DNA of 64,000 nucleotides from Parvibaculaceae bacterium Mf 1.05b.01 (GCA_000509225.1 BAOK01000001.1:1824244-1888243), one strand, 5' to 3'. Positions 36,837 through 45,599 are shown, counted from the stretch's first letter. The notes: generated by a model not told the origin, from the sequence alone. A program made the numbers and translations.

Positions 36837-39800
36837 ATGAACCCGCTCGTTAACGCAGCACTTTCACGGTCGCGCACGACGCTGTCGATTTTGTTCGTGG
36901 CACTGATCGCAGGCCTGTCCGCTTATCTGGCCATTCCCAAAGATGGCGATCCGGATGTGCAGATTCCGTTTGTTATGGTCACGGTTGTCCATGTAGGTGC
37001 GTCCCCTGAGGACGCCGAACGGTTGCTCGGTCGTCCGCTTGAGCGTGAACTGATCGGGCTTGAGGGACTTGTCGACGTTCAGACCTTTGCGATTGAGAGC
37101 ACTGTGGCCATGGTGCTTGAATTCGCCCCATCGATTGATATTGACGAAGGCATGGTCGACGTTCGCGAGAAGGTGGACATTGCCCAGGCTGAGTTTCCAG
37201 ATGACACTGAAGAACCGCGGATCACGCAGTTTAATACAGCTACAGACAATATTCTGCGGTTGGCCATTTCAGGGACGGCGCCCGAGCGCACCCTTGTAAG
37301 GCTCGCCCGCGAGCTCAAGACAGAGATTGAAACCATCTCAGCGGTGCTTAATGCCAGCATGTATGGTCAGCGCTGGGAGCTGCTGGAAATTTCCATCGAT
37401 CAATCCAAGCTTGAAGCCTATCAGATAGGCGTTGGCCCTCTTATTCAGACCATTACGATGAATAACAGGCTGATCGCCGCAGGCGATGTACGTGGCGCCG
37501 AAGGACGCTTCGCCATCAAAGTTCCGGGCCTGATCGAAACAGGCGCAGACCTCGGTGCTATTACCATCATGACCCGAGATGAGGCAGTGATCACCCTCTC
37601 TGACATCGCCGACATTCGGAGGACGTTCGCCGACCGTTCTGGCTATGCCACCTATAACGGCCGCCCGACCATTGGCATGGCGGTTTCGAAGCGGATTGGC
37701 GAAAACATTCTGGAGACCTCGCAGGCGGTTCGCGAGACCATTGACCGGGTGACTGCAGATTGGCCGTCAAATGTCAGTGTTGATATCAGCTATGATGAGA
37801 GCGAGCGCGTCGGGAACATTCTGACCGACCTGCAAGCCAATGTGGTCAATGCGATCCTGCTTGTTATGGTGCTCGTCGTCCTCGCGCTGGGTTGGAAATC
37901 GTCCCTCCTTGTGGGCGTCGCGATCCCCACATCTTTTCTGCTCGCGTTCCTCGCGATGACGGTGCTCGGCATGACCGCAAATATGATGGTGATGTTTGGA
38001 CTGATCGTTGCCGTCGGCATGCTGGTGGATGGTGCCATCGTTGTCGTTGAATATGCAGACCGCAAAATCGCCCAGGGGTTTGACAGGCGAACAGCCTATG
38101 GGGCTGCCGCGACCCGCATGTTCTGGCCAATCATCTCATCGACCCTCACGACTCTCGCCGCCTTTTTACCTCTGCTGCTGTGGCCGGGCATCACTGGCGA
38201 CTATATGCGTTTCCTGCCAATAACGCTGATCCTCACACTCTCCGGTTCTCTGCTGGTCGCCGTGTTCTTTCTGCCCGCCCTCGCCGCTCAACTAGGTTGG
38301 GGTAAAGAGGGGAGCGACGACATTGCCCATGCTCTTGATCCGATCGCAGATGCAGAGGCTGACAAGGCCGATGAAACCCAGCCACTGGCTGCCGTCTATA
38401 CCCGCTTGCTCTCCTGGGCGGTTGAACGGCCGGTTCGGATTGTCTCAGGCGCCTTTGGATTGCTGGTCGCGATTTTCATGCTCTACGGCCAAATGAATTA
38501 TGGCGTGATCCTCATATCAAGCGAGGAACCACCAGGCGCACAGATCGTCGTCACCGCACGGGGCAACTTGTCGGCGGATTCATCACGAGCGCTGGTTGCA
38601 GATATAGAGGCCGCTATCCTTGCCACAGAAGGCGTACGCAACCTCTATTCTTATGCGGGGCCTTCAACGGACAGAAACCCGTTTGACAATCTGCCCCGCG
38701 ACACGATTGGCGAGATGTATATGAACGTGGCTGATTGGCGCGGACGGCGGCCTGTTGCTGACATCTTTGCAGATATTCGGGCTGCCGCCGAAGAGTTCCC
38801 AGGCATTCATGTTGAAATCAATCCCTTCGTGCAATCCTTCGACCGCGACAAGGATGTCGTGGTTGAACTTCTGACCGCTGACAGAACCCTGCTCCCTGTC
38901 GCCGCGACGACCATTCGCGAATATATGGAGACAGAAATGGAGGGCCTTATCGACATTGACGATACAGGGTCTCTGCCCGGCATTGAATGGATGCTCGATG
39001 TGGATCGTGCCCAGGCCCAGAAGTTTGGCGCCAATGTTCTGACCGTGGGGGGCGCCGTTCAGTTGGTCACGAATGGTCTCAAGGTGGGTGAATATCGTCC
39101 GGATGACACAGATTATGAACTGGACATTCGTGTCCGCCTTGGAGAGGCGCAGCGTGGCATCTCTCAGTTGGATACGCTAAGGGTCATGACACCGAACGGC
39201 CTGACGCCGATCAGCAATTTCGTCACCCGCACCGCCCAGCAGCGGGTCAACACACTTGAACGCCGCAACGGGCTTTGGATCATAAAGGTGCGCGCAAATA
39301 CTCAGCACGGCGTGCTCCCAAACACAAAAGTTGGCGAGCTCAGGGAATGGCTGGGTGACAGCAGTCGCCTACATCCTGGTGTGGCTTACCAGTTTGGCGG
39401 CGATGACAGGTTGCAATCGGAATCGGAAGGGTTTCTCAATCTGGCCTTCACAGCGGCACTCGGCCTCATGGCAATCATATTGCTCACACAGTTCAACAGC
39501 TTCTATCAGTCGGCGCTCATCCTGTCGGCAGTGATCATGTCTACCGCGGGCGTGTTGATCGGCATGATGGTGACGCAACAACCCTTCTCCGTCATTCTGA
39601 CTGGAACAGGTATCATCGCGCTCGCGGGGATCGTGGTGAACAACAACATCGTGCTCATCGACACCTATCAACGTCTTATCAAAGCCGGAAGTGACGTGGA
39701 GAGTGCGATCATCAAAGCAGGTGCCCAGCGGCTGCGGCCTATTCTGCTCACCACCATCACGACCATGGTGGGGCTCATGCCGATGGTGCTTCAGGTCAGC

Positions 39801-40037
39801 GTCAATCCGTTCGCTGAGGACTGGTTCGCCTATGGATCGCCGACCAGCTACACGTGGAAGCCCATGTCCAACGCCATCGTTTTCGGGCTTGGCTTCTCTA
39901 CGCTGTTGACCCTGATTGTGACGCCCGCGGCTCTTGCGCTTCCGTTGAGGCTCAAGCGCATAAATCTGCCGCTACCATCGCTGGACCGGGTCAGGCTCCC
40001 CGGGCGAGAAGCGCTGCGGGCACGGCTTGGCCGCTAG
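36837..40037 (+). CDS. RND-family efflux permease (AcrB/CzcA-like)
   Basis: ATG 36837 lies 6 nt after GGAAG. Upstream in-frame starts lack a ribosome site or sit too close to it. The 1066-residue protein has the RND layout: an N-terminal span, large periplasmic loop, membrane block around GMLVDGAIVVVEYADR, a second loop, and a last block with GIIALAGIVVNNNIVLIDTYQRL. In the fourth span the AcrB Asp pair is VDG, as in CzcA-type pumps. The later Lys of AcrB is replaced by Asn. No membrane-fusion or outer-membrane partner is adjacent, so substrate and complex are unknown. Confidence 0.85.
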   Translation: MNPLVNAALSRSRTTLSILFVALIAGLSAYLAIPKDGDPDVQIPFVMVTVVHVGASPEDAERLLGRPLERELIGLEGLVDVQTFAIESTVAMVLEFAPSIDIDEGMVDVREKVDIAQAEFPDDTEEPRITQFNTATDNILRLAISGTAPERTLVRLARELKTEIETISAVLNASMYGQRWELLEISIDQSKLEAYQIGVGPLIQTITMNNRLIAAGDVRGAEGRFAIKVPGLIETGADLGAITIMTRDEAVITLSDIADIRRTFADRSGYATYNGRPTIGMAVSKRIGENILETSQAVRETIDRVTADWPSNVSVDISYDESERVGNILTDLQANVVNAILLVMVLVVLALGWKSSLLVGVAIPTSFLLAFLAMTVLGMTANMMVMFGLIVAVGMLVDGAIVVVEYADRKIAQGFDRRTAYGAAATRMFWPIISSTLTTLAAFLPLLLWPGITGDYMRFLPITLILTLSGSLLVAVFFLPALAAQLGWGKEGSDDIAHALDPIADAEADKADETQPLAAVYTRLLSWAVERPVRIVSGAFGLLVAIFMLYGQMNYGVILISSEEPPGAQIVVTARGNLSADSSRALVADIEAAILATEGVRNLYSYAGPSTDRNPFDNLPRDTIGEMYMNVADWRGRRPVADIFADIRAAAEEFPGIHVEINPFVQSFDRDKDVVVELLTADRTLLPVAATTIREYMETEMEGLIDIDDTGSLPGIEWMLDVDRAQAQKFGANVLTVGGAVQLVTNGLKVGEYRPDDTDYELDIRVRLGEAQRGISQLDTLRVMTPNGLTPISNFVTRTAQQRVNTLERRNGLWIIKVRANTQHGVLPNTKVGELREWLGDSSRLHPGVAYQFGGDDRLQSESEGFLNLAFTAALGLMAIILLTQFNSFYQSALILSAVIMSTAGVLIGMMVTQQPFSVILTGTGIIALAGIVVNNNIVLIDTYQRLIKAGSDVESAIIKAGAQRLRPILLTTITTMVGLMPMVLQVSVNPFAEDWFAYGSPTSYTWKPMSNAIVFGLGFSTLLTLIVTPAALALPLRLKRINLPLPSLDRVRLPGREALRARLGR

Positions 40038-40067
40038 AAATGAGCCGGTAGAGTTTGATAGGAGAAA

Positions 40068-40117
40068 TGGTACAGCTGGGAGGAATTGAACCACCGACCT
40101 CTTGATCCACAATCAAG
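40068..40117 (-). other. 3' half of a tRNA-His gene (integration scar / att site)
   Basis: Reading leftward from 40117 there is an anticodon arm CTTGA-TTGTGGA-TCAAG with anticodon GTG (His). A T-arm around TTCAATT follows (one stem mismatch), then acceptor strand CAGCTGT, discriminator A and CCA. No D-arm or matching 5' acceptor strand is found in the next 60 bases. The tRNA 5' half has therefore been displaced. A tyrosine integrase gene starts 150 bp away, so this is most likely the chromosomal half of an att site in tRNA-His. Confidence 0.75.
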
Positions 40118-40267
40118 AGGTTTAGTTTCTCCCCTGCCCCCAAGAGTGCCAAATAGGTCATATTTTGTAGCTATTTCTCCGATCTCACCGACACCTTCAC
40201 GCTCTAGACAGTATCAGCCTGGTATCTATGTGGTAGCTATTTTGTGGCAATTTGATATCCTCAAAGC

Positions 40268-41473
40268 ATGCCCAGCATCAAAAAAAAGATCACCCTAAAG
40301 GTAGTAAAATCCCTTGGCACCAGCACTATGGTTTGGGACACCGCGATAATCGGGTTTTGCGTTAGGCGTCAAAAAGGCAACCCCAGCTACGCCGTAAAAA
40401 CTCGTGTGAATGGAGTGCAACGGTGGATCACAATCGGACCGCATGGGGTATTTACTCCCGATCAAGCGCGCAGAGAAGCTCAGCTAATTCTTGCCGATGC
40501 CAAGCGCGGGATCGACAGAGGCCTACAAAAAAAGGAAGCGCGCGAAGGCCTGACTTTGTCAAACGCGATCGAGCGTTTCATTGATAGTCATGCGGAAACC
40601 CAGCTTAAATCTTCAACCCAATATCAGTATGCAGCAGCCCTACATAACCTTGTCGAACCTTCACTTGGTGGAAAACTACTGAAAGACATCTCGGTCAAAG
40701 ATGTCAGCCGCCTACACAACAATCACGCTGATCGACCCTACCTTGCCAACCGGATGATAGCGGCGCTTTCTTCGCTATTTTCAAAAGCTGCCAATTGGGG
40801 AGAAATAGAGAAAGGAAGCAATCCGTGCGAGATGGTTCAGCGATTTCCTGAAAGTAAACGGGAACGATTCTTGTCAGAAACCGAAATACAAAGCTTGGGC
40901 CGCACCTTGAATTCAGCCTGGCCGACGTCATTGGACGACACCGACAGTTGGTCTAATTTAACCCGACTTCCACGGCCATCCCCATGGGCAATCGCGGCGA
41001 TATGGCTCCTTCTCTTGACAGGCGCACGACGCAATGAAGTGCTTACTCTTAAATGGGAGGACTTCCACAGCGAACAACACGCGGCGAGGCTGCCGGACAG
41101 CAAATCTGGCGCCAAAACCCTGCTGTTTTCCTCCGCGGCACGCGAGGTCGTTCGACGCATCCCCAGGGTCAAAGGCAATCCCTACGTTATTGTCGGACGA
41201 AAAAACGGAGCGCACTTAGTTAACCTCCGGAAACCATGGATCAATATCTGCGCATCAGCCGGTCTTAAAGATGTCCGACTACATGACCTCCGCCACACTT
41301 ACGCCAGCTATGGCGCAATGGCTGGGCTCTCAGGCCCTTACTTGATGAATCTACTTGGCCACTCGCAAGCACAAACGACCGAACGCTATTTGCACCTCGG
41401 GTCCACGCCAATTCACGAGGCTAACGAAACAATTTCATCTGTAATGATGAAGCTTTTGGATAGGTCCGATTGA
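40268..41473 (+). CDS. int: Tyrosine recombinase/phage-type integrase
   Basis: The 401-residue protein has an N-terminal arm-binding domain of the P4-integrase style (VKTRVNGVQRWITIGPHG, LTPDQAR-like FTPDQARRE). A core-binding domain and a catalytic domain with all key residues follow: Arg254 in TGARRNE, His339/Arg342 in LHDLRHTYAS, His365 in GHSQAQTTERY and nucleophile Tyr374. It lies 150 bp from a tRNA-His 3' half, the normal position for an integrase of an element inserted in a tRNA gene. It should catalyse integration and, with an excisionase, excision. Confidence 0.93.
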   Translation: MPSIKKKITLKVVKSLGTSTMVWDTAIIGFCVRRQKGNPSYAVKTRVNGVQRWITIGPHGVFTPDQARREAQLILADAKRGIDRGLQKKEAREGLTLSNAIERFIDSHAETQLKSSTQYQYAAALHNLVEPSLGGKLLKDISVKDVSRLHNNHADRPYLANRMIAALSSLFSKAANWGEIEKGSNPCEMVQRFPESKRERFLSETEIQSLGRTLNSAWPTSLDDTDSWSNLTRLPRPSPWAIAAIWLLLLTGARRNEVLTLKWEDFHSEQHAARLPDSKSGAKTLLFSSAAREVVRRIPRVKGNPYVIVGRKNGAHLVNLRKPWINICASAGLKDVRLHDLRHTYASYGAMAGLSGPYLMNLLGHSQAQTTERYLHLGSTPIHEANETISSVMMKLLDRSD

Positions 41474-41951
41474 TCACCAGCCTCACCAAACGAGGACTCA
41501 AAACTTGCTGCACCGCAGACAGGTAATCGTTGTGCGCCAGACCTCCTGATCAAAGAATTTGGCCTGGGCACTGGCTGTAGAAAAAGCCACTCAGGCCCAC
41601 CCGTCCAAACACCGCCAATTGCAGGCAACAGAAAACACTCAGCGATCTCACCATCTGGCGTCCATGTCGGCGGATTACACCAATGCGCAATCTTTTTCCG
41701 CAAAACCTCCTTCTAATCTCGATTGTCGCCGCCTCTCGATCACCGAGATCGAACAAGAACCAACTGCACTACTTCGTCTTCAATTGATCCCCACCCACCG
41801 CTGTATTCAAACAACCACGAAATGAGCCATAGAAAAGATATAATATATTTTTCTACTTATAAGTATTAATGGACAGATGTCATATTTTGTGTTACAATTG
41901 GACACCCTTAATACTAAGGAGAATTTGAAAACATTACAGAAAGACAAATAA
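41474..41951. other. Gene-poor spacer after the integrase
   Basis: Short open frames exist on both strands, including one leftward of 96 codons (41413-41703), but it overlaps the integrase end and has no ribosome site or family match. From about 41830 the sequence becomes strongly AT-rich. A GGAG at 41921 precedes the next gene. I see nothing else that can be named. Confidence 0.35.
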
Positions 41952-42182
41952 ATGCGAGAAAATACATATTTGACCACCAAGACACTGGCGGAATACGCAC
42001 ATACATCGACAAGAACCTTAGAACGCTGGCGCTCAGAGGGTGTCGGTCCTCCATTCAGAAAATGGGGTCACAAGGTACTTTACAGTCTTGATGACGTAGA
42101 AGCTTATCTCGACGCTAATAGGCACGATCACACCTCTCAATACGCGACAAAAGCCGGTACAAAAATTAAAAAGCCTAAATAG
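41952..42182 (+). CDS. Excisionase/AlpA-like winged-helix protein, copy 1
   Basis: The 76-residue protein has the MerR-type short HTH typical of excisionases: YLTTKTLAEYAHTSTRTLERWRSEGVGPPF at residues 6-35, then KVLYSLDDVEAYLDAN. A basic tail (KAGTKIKKPK) follows. It probably binds the element's attachment region to direct excision or acts as a local regulator. The position directly after the integrase supports this. A paralogue follows at 42407. Confidence 0.82.
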   Translation: MRENTYLTTKTLAEYAHTSTRTLERWRSEGVGPPFRKWGHKVLYSLDDVEAYLDANRHDHTSQYATKAGTKIKKPK

Positions 42183-42406
42183 ATGTGAGACCAGAAGTTC
42201 AGCGACGCATTCTGTGTGTTTTCTGAACACCCAATATCGCTGACTCCTGCTCTGGTTTCCATTGCAGGCAATCGGCCTCCGCAATCATTGGACAATTCTG
42301 AGATCATCCAATCGAAGCCATTCGGCGCGATATGAATTGGTACGTCCAATCATCAATAAGAATCGGGGATTTTGAAACGAACTGAACAGAAAATGAGGAT
42401 ATTCAA

Positions 42407-42619
42407 ATGAAGAACGACAGCTACCTAACGACAAAACAGCTAGCCAAAAGACTAGGGATTTCGACGAGAACTCTGGAACGGTGGCGTTCAAAGGGTAAAG
42501 GCATCAGATGCACTATATGGGGCAACAAAGCACTCTACTCCATCGATGATGTAGAGGCTTTTGAAGACAGTCAGGCTTTTCCAAAACAAGGCCACGTTTC
42601 GGCAAAACGCCGACACTGA
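42407..42619 (+). CDS. Excisionase/AlpA-like winged-helix protein, copy 2
   Basis: The 70-residue protein is paralogous to copy 1 along its whole length: YLTTKQLAKRLGISTRTLERWRSKGKG then KALYSIDDVEAFEDSQ. The wing region (IRCTIWGNK) differs from copy 1 (PFRKWGHK), so the DNA target may differ. A basic C-terminus is kept. Two excisionase-like proteins side by side is unusual for a single integrase. Confidence 0.8.
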   Translation: MKNDSYLTTKQLAKRLGISTRTLERWRSKGKGIRCTIWGNKALYSIDDVEAFEDSQAFPKQGHVSAKRRH

Positions 42620-42861
42620 AAACCTCAAAAACATAAATACTTTGGGAAACGAGTTCGGTGCAGCATTCATTATGTTTGCTGAGCTCCCAACAACGCTAAA
42701 CGCGCTGACTGACTCTATCTCTTCGATGGTTGGCAATCGGTTCTGCGTAAGCAATGAGCAAACCAAAATCGTCCGATCTATCCAATTCCAGGCGTTATGG
42801 ACAGATAAGTCTAATCACAAAAACCATCAGAGGTTTTGAACTGAAAGCGAGAAGACTTTGA

Positions 42862-43087
42862 ATGCACGAAGGAAAAGTTCCAACAGCCGTACAACTAGCG
42901 TTTTTTTGCACGTATCACCCAAAACCTTGGAGTGTTGGCACCCTCATACAATTTCAGTATCAAAAAGAAAATTGCAGAAATCGAAAGTAGCTATGGAAAT
43001 GTAATTTGGTTGATCGATGCATCACTAACAGACCACCTTTTCCTCTTTCACATCGAAGGGGATTCTCATTTGGCAGTGAGGATATGA
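42862..43087 (+). pseudogene. Decayed third copy of the excisionase-like gene
   Basis: Starting at ATG 42862 the frame gives KVPTAVQLAFF, corresponding to the start of the HTH in copies 1 and 2. After a run of T near 42901-42907 the similarity continues in another frame as HVSPKTLECW (compare STRTLERW). Farther on, in a third frame, it continues as YGNVIWLIDASL (compare WGNKALYSIDDVEA). Two frameshifts make it non-functional. The frame ends at TGA 43085-43087. Confidence 0.6.
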
Positions 43088-43407
43088 CTTTTACCTCAAT
43101 GTCCGTGTGTCAGGATTTGTTTCCTGATTAAGGGATGCCGTATCTGATTCTGGTTCTGCATAATCGAAAACCAACAACTCTTTCCAAAAAAGGAGAATGG
43201 TGCGAATAGCCGTATCTAATGGCAAAAAGATACCGGGATCAAATGATCATCAAAAACAGAACACGAAGAACACATGCAGTCTTCGCTGGAGTATCAGGAT
43301 TTCCTGGTCAACTTACATCGCAATATCATGATCGTTTTCGTTGATTTTGCTTATGTTGTTTCACGTAATTCTGTTTGTTCATAAATGTCAGGAATTGAGG
43401 AAACAGT
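43088..43407 (+). promoter_or_regulatory. Region upstream of the Rep-like gene with repeated TCAGGAWTT motif
   Basis: There is no gene here. TCAGGATTT occurs at 43110 and 43294, and TCAGGAATT at 43388. The first forms hairpin TCAGGA/TCCTGA (43110-43127) and the second lies in the palindrome CAGGATTTCCTG (43295-43306). Repeats with dyads just upstream of a replication gene could be initiator-binding sites. GAGG at 43397 serves the Rep-like start codon. Confidence 0.5.
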
Positions 43408-44337
43408 ATGACGACGACGGCATTTCAGAAAATGAAGGATAGATCGCTTAGCGGGAATGCGATGAAAGACCTTCTAGTAACTATTGAACGGGATTTTCCC
43501 GGATACAACACACAGGAACAAGGCCGCATCATTACGACAAGGGTTATCGATGCGTTACGTTCTACTGGTGAGATTAAGGACCTCTCTTTGGCGGACAAAA
43601 TAGAAAACTGCGGTAGGGGAAAACTGTGTAGCTCTGTCTATTGCGAAGATTGTCGAAAACGCGCAGCAAATGGATTGAACAAGCGAATATCTGATCATAC
43701 ACAAGATAGATTTGGTGATGATGCTGATGAAGCGCGATACCGTCTTCGATATATGACAGTTCTTTGTGAACTGACGGCATTCAATGTGGCGGATGTGAAG
43801 CAGGCAGTTGCCAATGCTCGCAAAGATTTCAAAGCGACGAAACGGAAGTTTCCTGATATCTGGATGCAAGGTTCTTTTGAGTTTGAGTTGATCGATATGA
43901 AGTTGTTGGACAAATCAGATGCCGGTGTAGATCAAAACAAAAGAGCAATAAAACAACAAACGTTGTCGGCGATGATGGATATGAGTATCAAGGACAATCG
44001 TTCACTTGGTCAGCGTGTGATTGTTCATTTTCATGTGCTGCTGGATTTGAATGAAACTGATGAAGAAGAGTTCAAAAATTGGGTTAGCAGTCGTTGGAAT
44101 TGTCACAGGAATCAGACAGAAGTAAAACGTCTGCAAAAGGGGCAGTCTCTAGAAGAGATGACGAAGAAGGTATCGTCATATGGTTTCAAAAATAGGATTC
44201 AGTACAACCTGTCATTCGCAACAAAAGGCTACAAAAAAGGTGTTTGGTTTTCAAACGAGAATCTTGGAACACTGGCTGGTATCTACGACAGAATTGGCAA
44301 CAGGGGTTACAAGAGTTTGCTGATTGGTATTGGATGA
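43408..44337 (+). CDS. Putative rolling-circle replication initiator (HUH, pC194/Rep_1-like)
   Basis: The 309-residue protein shows the motif order of pC194-type Rep proteins. A Cys cluster (Cys68, Cys74, Cys79, Cys82 in CGRGKLCSSVYCEDC) is followed by a strand YRLRYMTVLCELT in the motif 1 position. Next are a long helix KQAVANARKDFKATKRKF, the HUH motif 2 HFHVLLDL (His207, His209), and Tyr258 in TKKVSSYGFKNR as the motif 3 candidate. It would nick the plus origin and hold the 5' end covalently. The identity is inferred from motifs rather than overall similarity. It lies in an integrated element, so the element may have a circular replicating form. Confidence 0.6.
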   Translation: MTTTAFQKMKDRSLSGNAMKDLLVTIERDFPGYNTQEQGRIITTRVIDALRSTGEIKDLSLADKIENCGRGKLCSSVYCEDCRKRAANGLNKRISDHTQDRFGDDADEARYRLRYMTVLCELTAFNVADVKQAVANARKDFKATKRKFPDIWMQGSFEFELIDMKLLDKSDAGVDQNKRAIKQQTLSAMMDMSIKDNRSLGQRVIVHFHVLLDLNETDEEEFKNWVSSRWNCHRNQTEVKRLQKGQSLEEMTKKVSSYGFKNRIQYNLSFATKGYKKGVWFSNENLGTLAGIYDRIGNRGYKSLLIGIG

Positions 44338-44370
44338 TTTCGATACCGTCTTTGTAACTGTCATTATCCT

Positions 44371-44462
44371 TGTATCTGTATCTGTATCTGTATCTGTATC
44401 TGTATCTGTATCTGTATCTGTATCTGTATCTGTATCTGTATCTGTATCTGTATCTGTATCTG
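44371..44462 (+). repeat. Hexanucleotide microsatellite, 15 perfect copies of TGTATC
   Basis: From 44371 to 44460 the unit TGTATC is repeated 15 times without an error, followed by TG. It begins 34 bp after the stop of the Rep-like gene and is not within a recognised reading frame. A tract this pure should be prone to slippage. Confidence 0.97.
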
Positions 44463-44749
44463 TTTTACACTATGAAACTGCCAAGCCTCGGTTGATTGTG
44501 TGACTCCAAACGAACACTCAATATGCTGTAAAATCAGTACTATTTCCCACCATATAGCGTCATTTCATGGCGTTTCTGAAAGAAAATACAGATGGGCTCA
44601 AGGGCCCCTCAAGGATGTTCCTTTTGTCGTGCAATCGACAGAAACGGTATGACGTTCAGACATGTGTTTTATCTTTCACTCCTCAATAGTGAAGATGAAC
44701 CAAATTGTCTCCTTTAGCCAATCAGCCTAATCTGTTCCATTGGTGCTGA
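44463..44749. other. Gene-poor spacer
   Basis: No gene, tRNA or clear regulatory site is seen between the hexamer tract and the relic frame starting at 44750. The sequence is AT-rich with stops in all frames. Confidence 0.4.
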
Positions 44750-45253
44750 CGGGATACAAGCTCTACTTATGACGACATTCAAAGAAGACTGTTTGCGACC
44801 ATAACCAACAGAGGTCGGATTTCTGAATCCTACCGACCAATTCTACCTTTCTGTTTGGATTTTCCTGGCTCAAAGGGCTCTGGGTATTACGGCCGCCAAA
44901 GACTTCTAGATTCAAAGAATGGTCGTATAGAAAACCTTCGCGCACATGGCTTTCTTCTTCTAAATCCAGATACGAAAAACAAGCTCGAACCTGATGAGAA
45001 TATGAGGTTTGGAAACTATGACATTCATTTTAAGTCACTTGCTCGCAATCAACTAAATGAAGGTGTCAGGTACGTAAGCAAGACCATTGAATCATCCCGA
45101 CTACTCAATCTCGACTTGAGTCAATCCTACTTGTTTTTCTCAAGGACACGCGAAGCTGTGACACCAGGACAGTTAGCAAGCTTCCAAATCAGGTGTCTCG
45201 TCGTTGGATATCCTGCGCCATGCTCGCCGCTTGATCGCGGCATGGCGCAATGA
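44750..45253 (+). pseudogene. Possible degraded replication/relaxase-like gene, no ATG start
   Basis: The frame is open from 44750 to TGA 45253, without an in-frame ATG before residue 80; TTG 44855 is the only near start. The translated part includes YDDIQRRLFATITNR, YRPILPFCLDFPGS, NLRAHGFLLLNPDTKNKL and NEGVRYVSKTIESS. The AHGFLLL and VRYVSK pieces faintly recall HUH motif 2 and motif 3 of Rep proteins, but the first His is missing. The last 20 codons run into IS3-type sequence. It is probably a relic cut by the insertion. Confidence 0.35.
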
Positions 45254-45356
45254 CTACAACACCCAGAGACCCCATAGCAGCCTCGGTGGGCTGACACCAT
45301 GGGAATACGCTAACCGGTCACATGAGCACCAAAACCAGAACAGAGCTAACTTATAA
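45195..45356 (+). pseudogene. C-terminal remnant of an IS3-family transposase (OrfB)
   Basis: About 53 codons encode SLDILRHARRLIAAWRNDY then NTQRPHSSLGGLTPWEYANRS and end at TAA 45354-45356. WRNDYN-RPHSSLG-LTP is the standard end of IS3-type integrase-core transposases. Nothing upstream encodes the rest, so only the tail remains. Inverted terminal repeats are not evident. Confidence 0.85.
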
Positions 45357-45599
45357 ACGAGGACAAACAGGGGAGCAGGTCACGAGCTAAGAAATCTTTG
45401 CAGTGCTGAGACTAGTTGATCTGCGACCGTGTTAAAGTTCACGTGGAAAAATGATTGAGAAGAATGAAGGCAACTGTGAGAAGCAATGTCATGAACGCGA
45501 CAACAGTTCCAAGCCAACTATGCTTATAGCGCGGCCTCTATCCCTTACATTGCATTTCAACCAGAGGAATGAGACCGCGTTAAACCCGTCTCGTGCGTT

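Larger units (their letters stand above)
41892..43087 (+). repeat. Tandem duplicated HTH cassette, three diverged units of about 450 bp
   Basis: Units begin near 41892, 42334 and 42794. Each has a GGAC/GGTAC-like AT-rich lead, a TTTGAA-containing segment 30-40 bp before the start codon, and an HTH reading frame. The first two units also share a downstream stretch (for example GCATTC-TGTTT and GGCAATCGG, near 42210-42270 and 42660-42740). The third unit is frameshifted. The units differ at many positions, so the duplication is old. Confidence 0.55.
40068..45356. mobile_element. Integrated element with tyrosine integrase, tandem excisionase-like genes and HUH Rep-like gene
   Basis: The interval runs from the tRNA-His 3' half to the remnant of an IS3-type transposase. 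It is AT-richer than both flanks, has long gene-poor spacers, simple repeats and decaying copies, and carries integrase, excisionase-like and replication-initiator-like genes. This set suggests an integrated plasmid or phage-plasmid satellite. The right end is not defined: I could not find a second copy of the tRNA 3' sequence by eye before 46000. Confidence 0.65.

Noticed and set aside
41413..41703. Leftward 96-codon frame after the integrase
   Set aside because: It overlaps the integrase 3' end, lacks a ribosome site and shows no recognisable motif.
42488..42839. Overlapping 92-codon frames on both strands after the second excisionase-like gene
   Set aside because: They overlap each other and the HTH gene; the similarity between units is explained by the tandem duplication at DNA level.
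44371..44462. Hexamer tract considered as a CRISPR-like array
   Set aside because: The repeats are 6 bp with no spacers and no cas genes nearby; it is a simple microsatellite.
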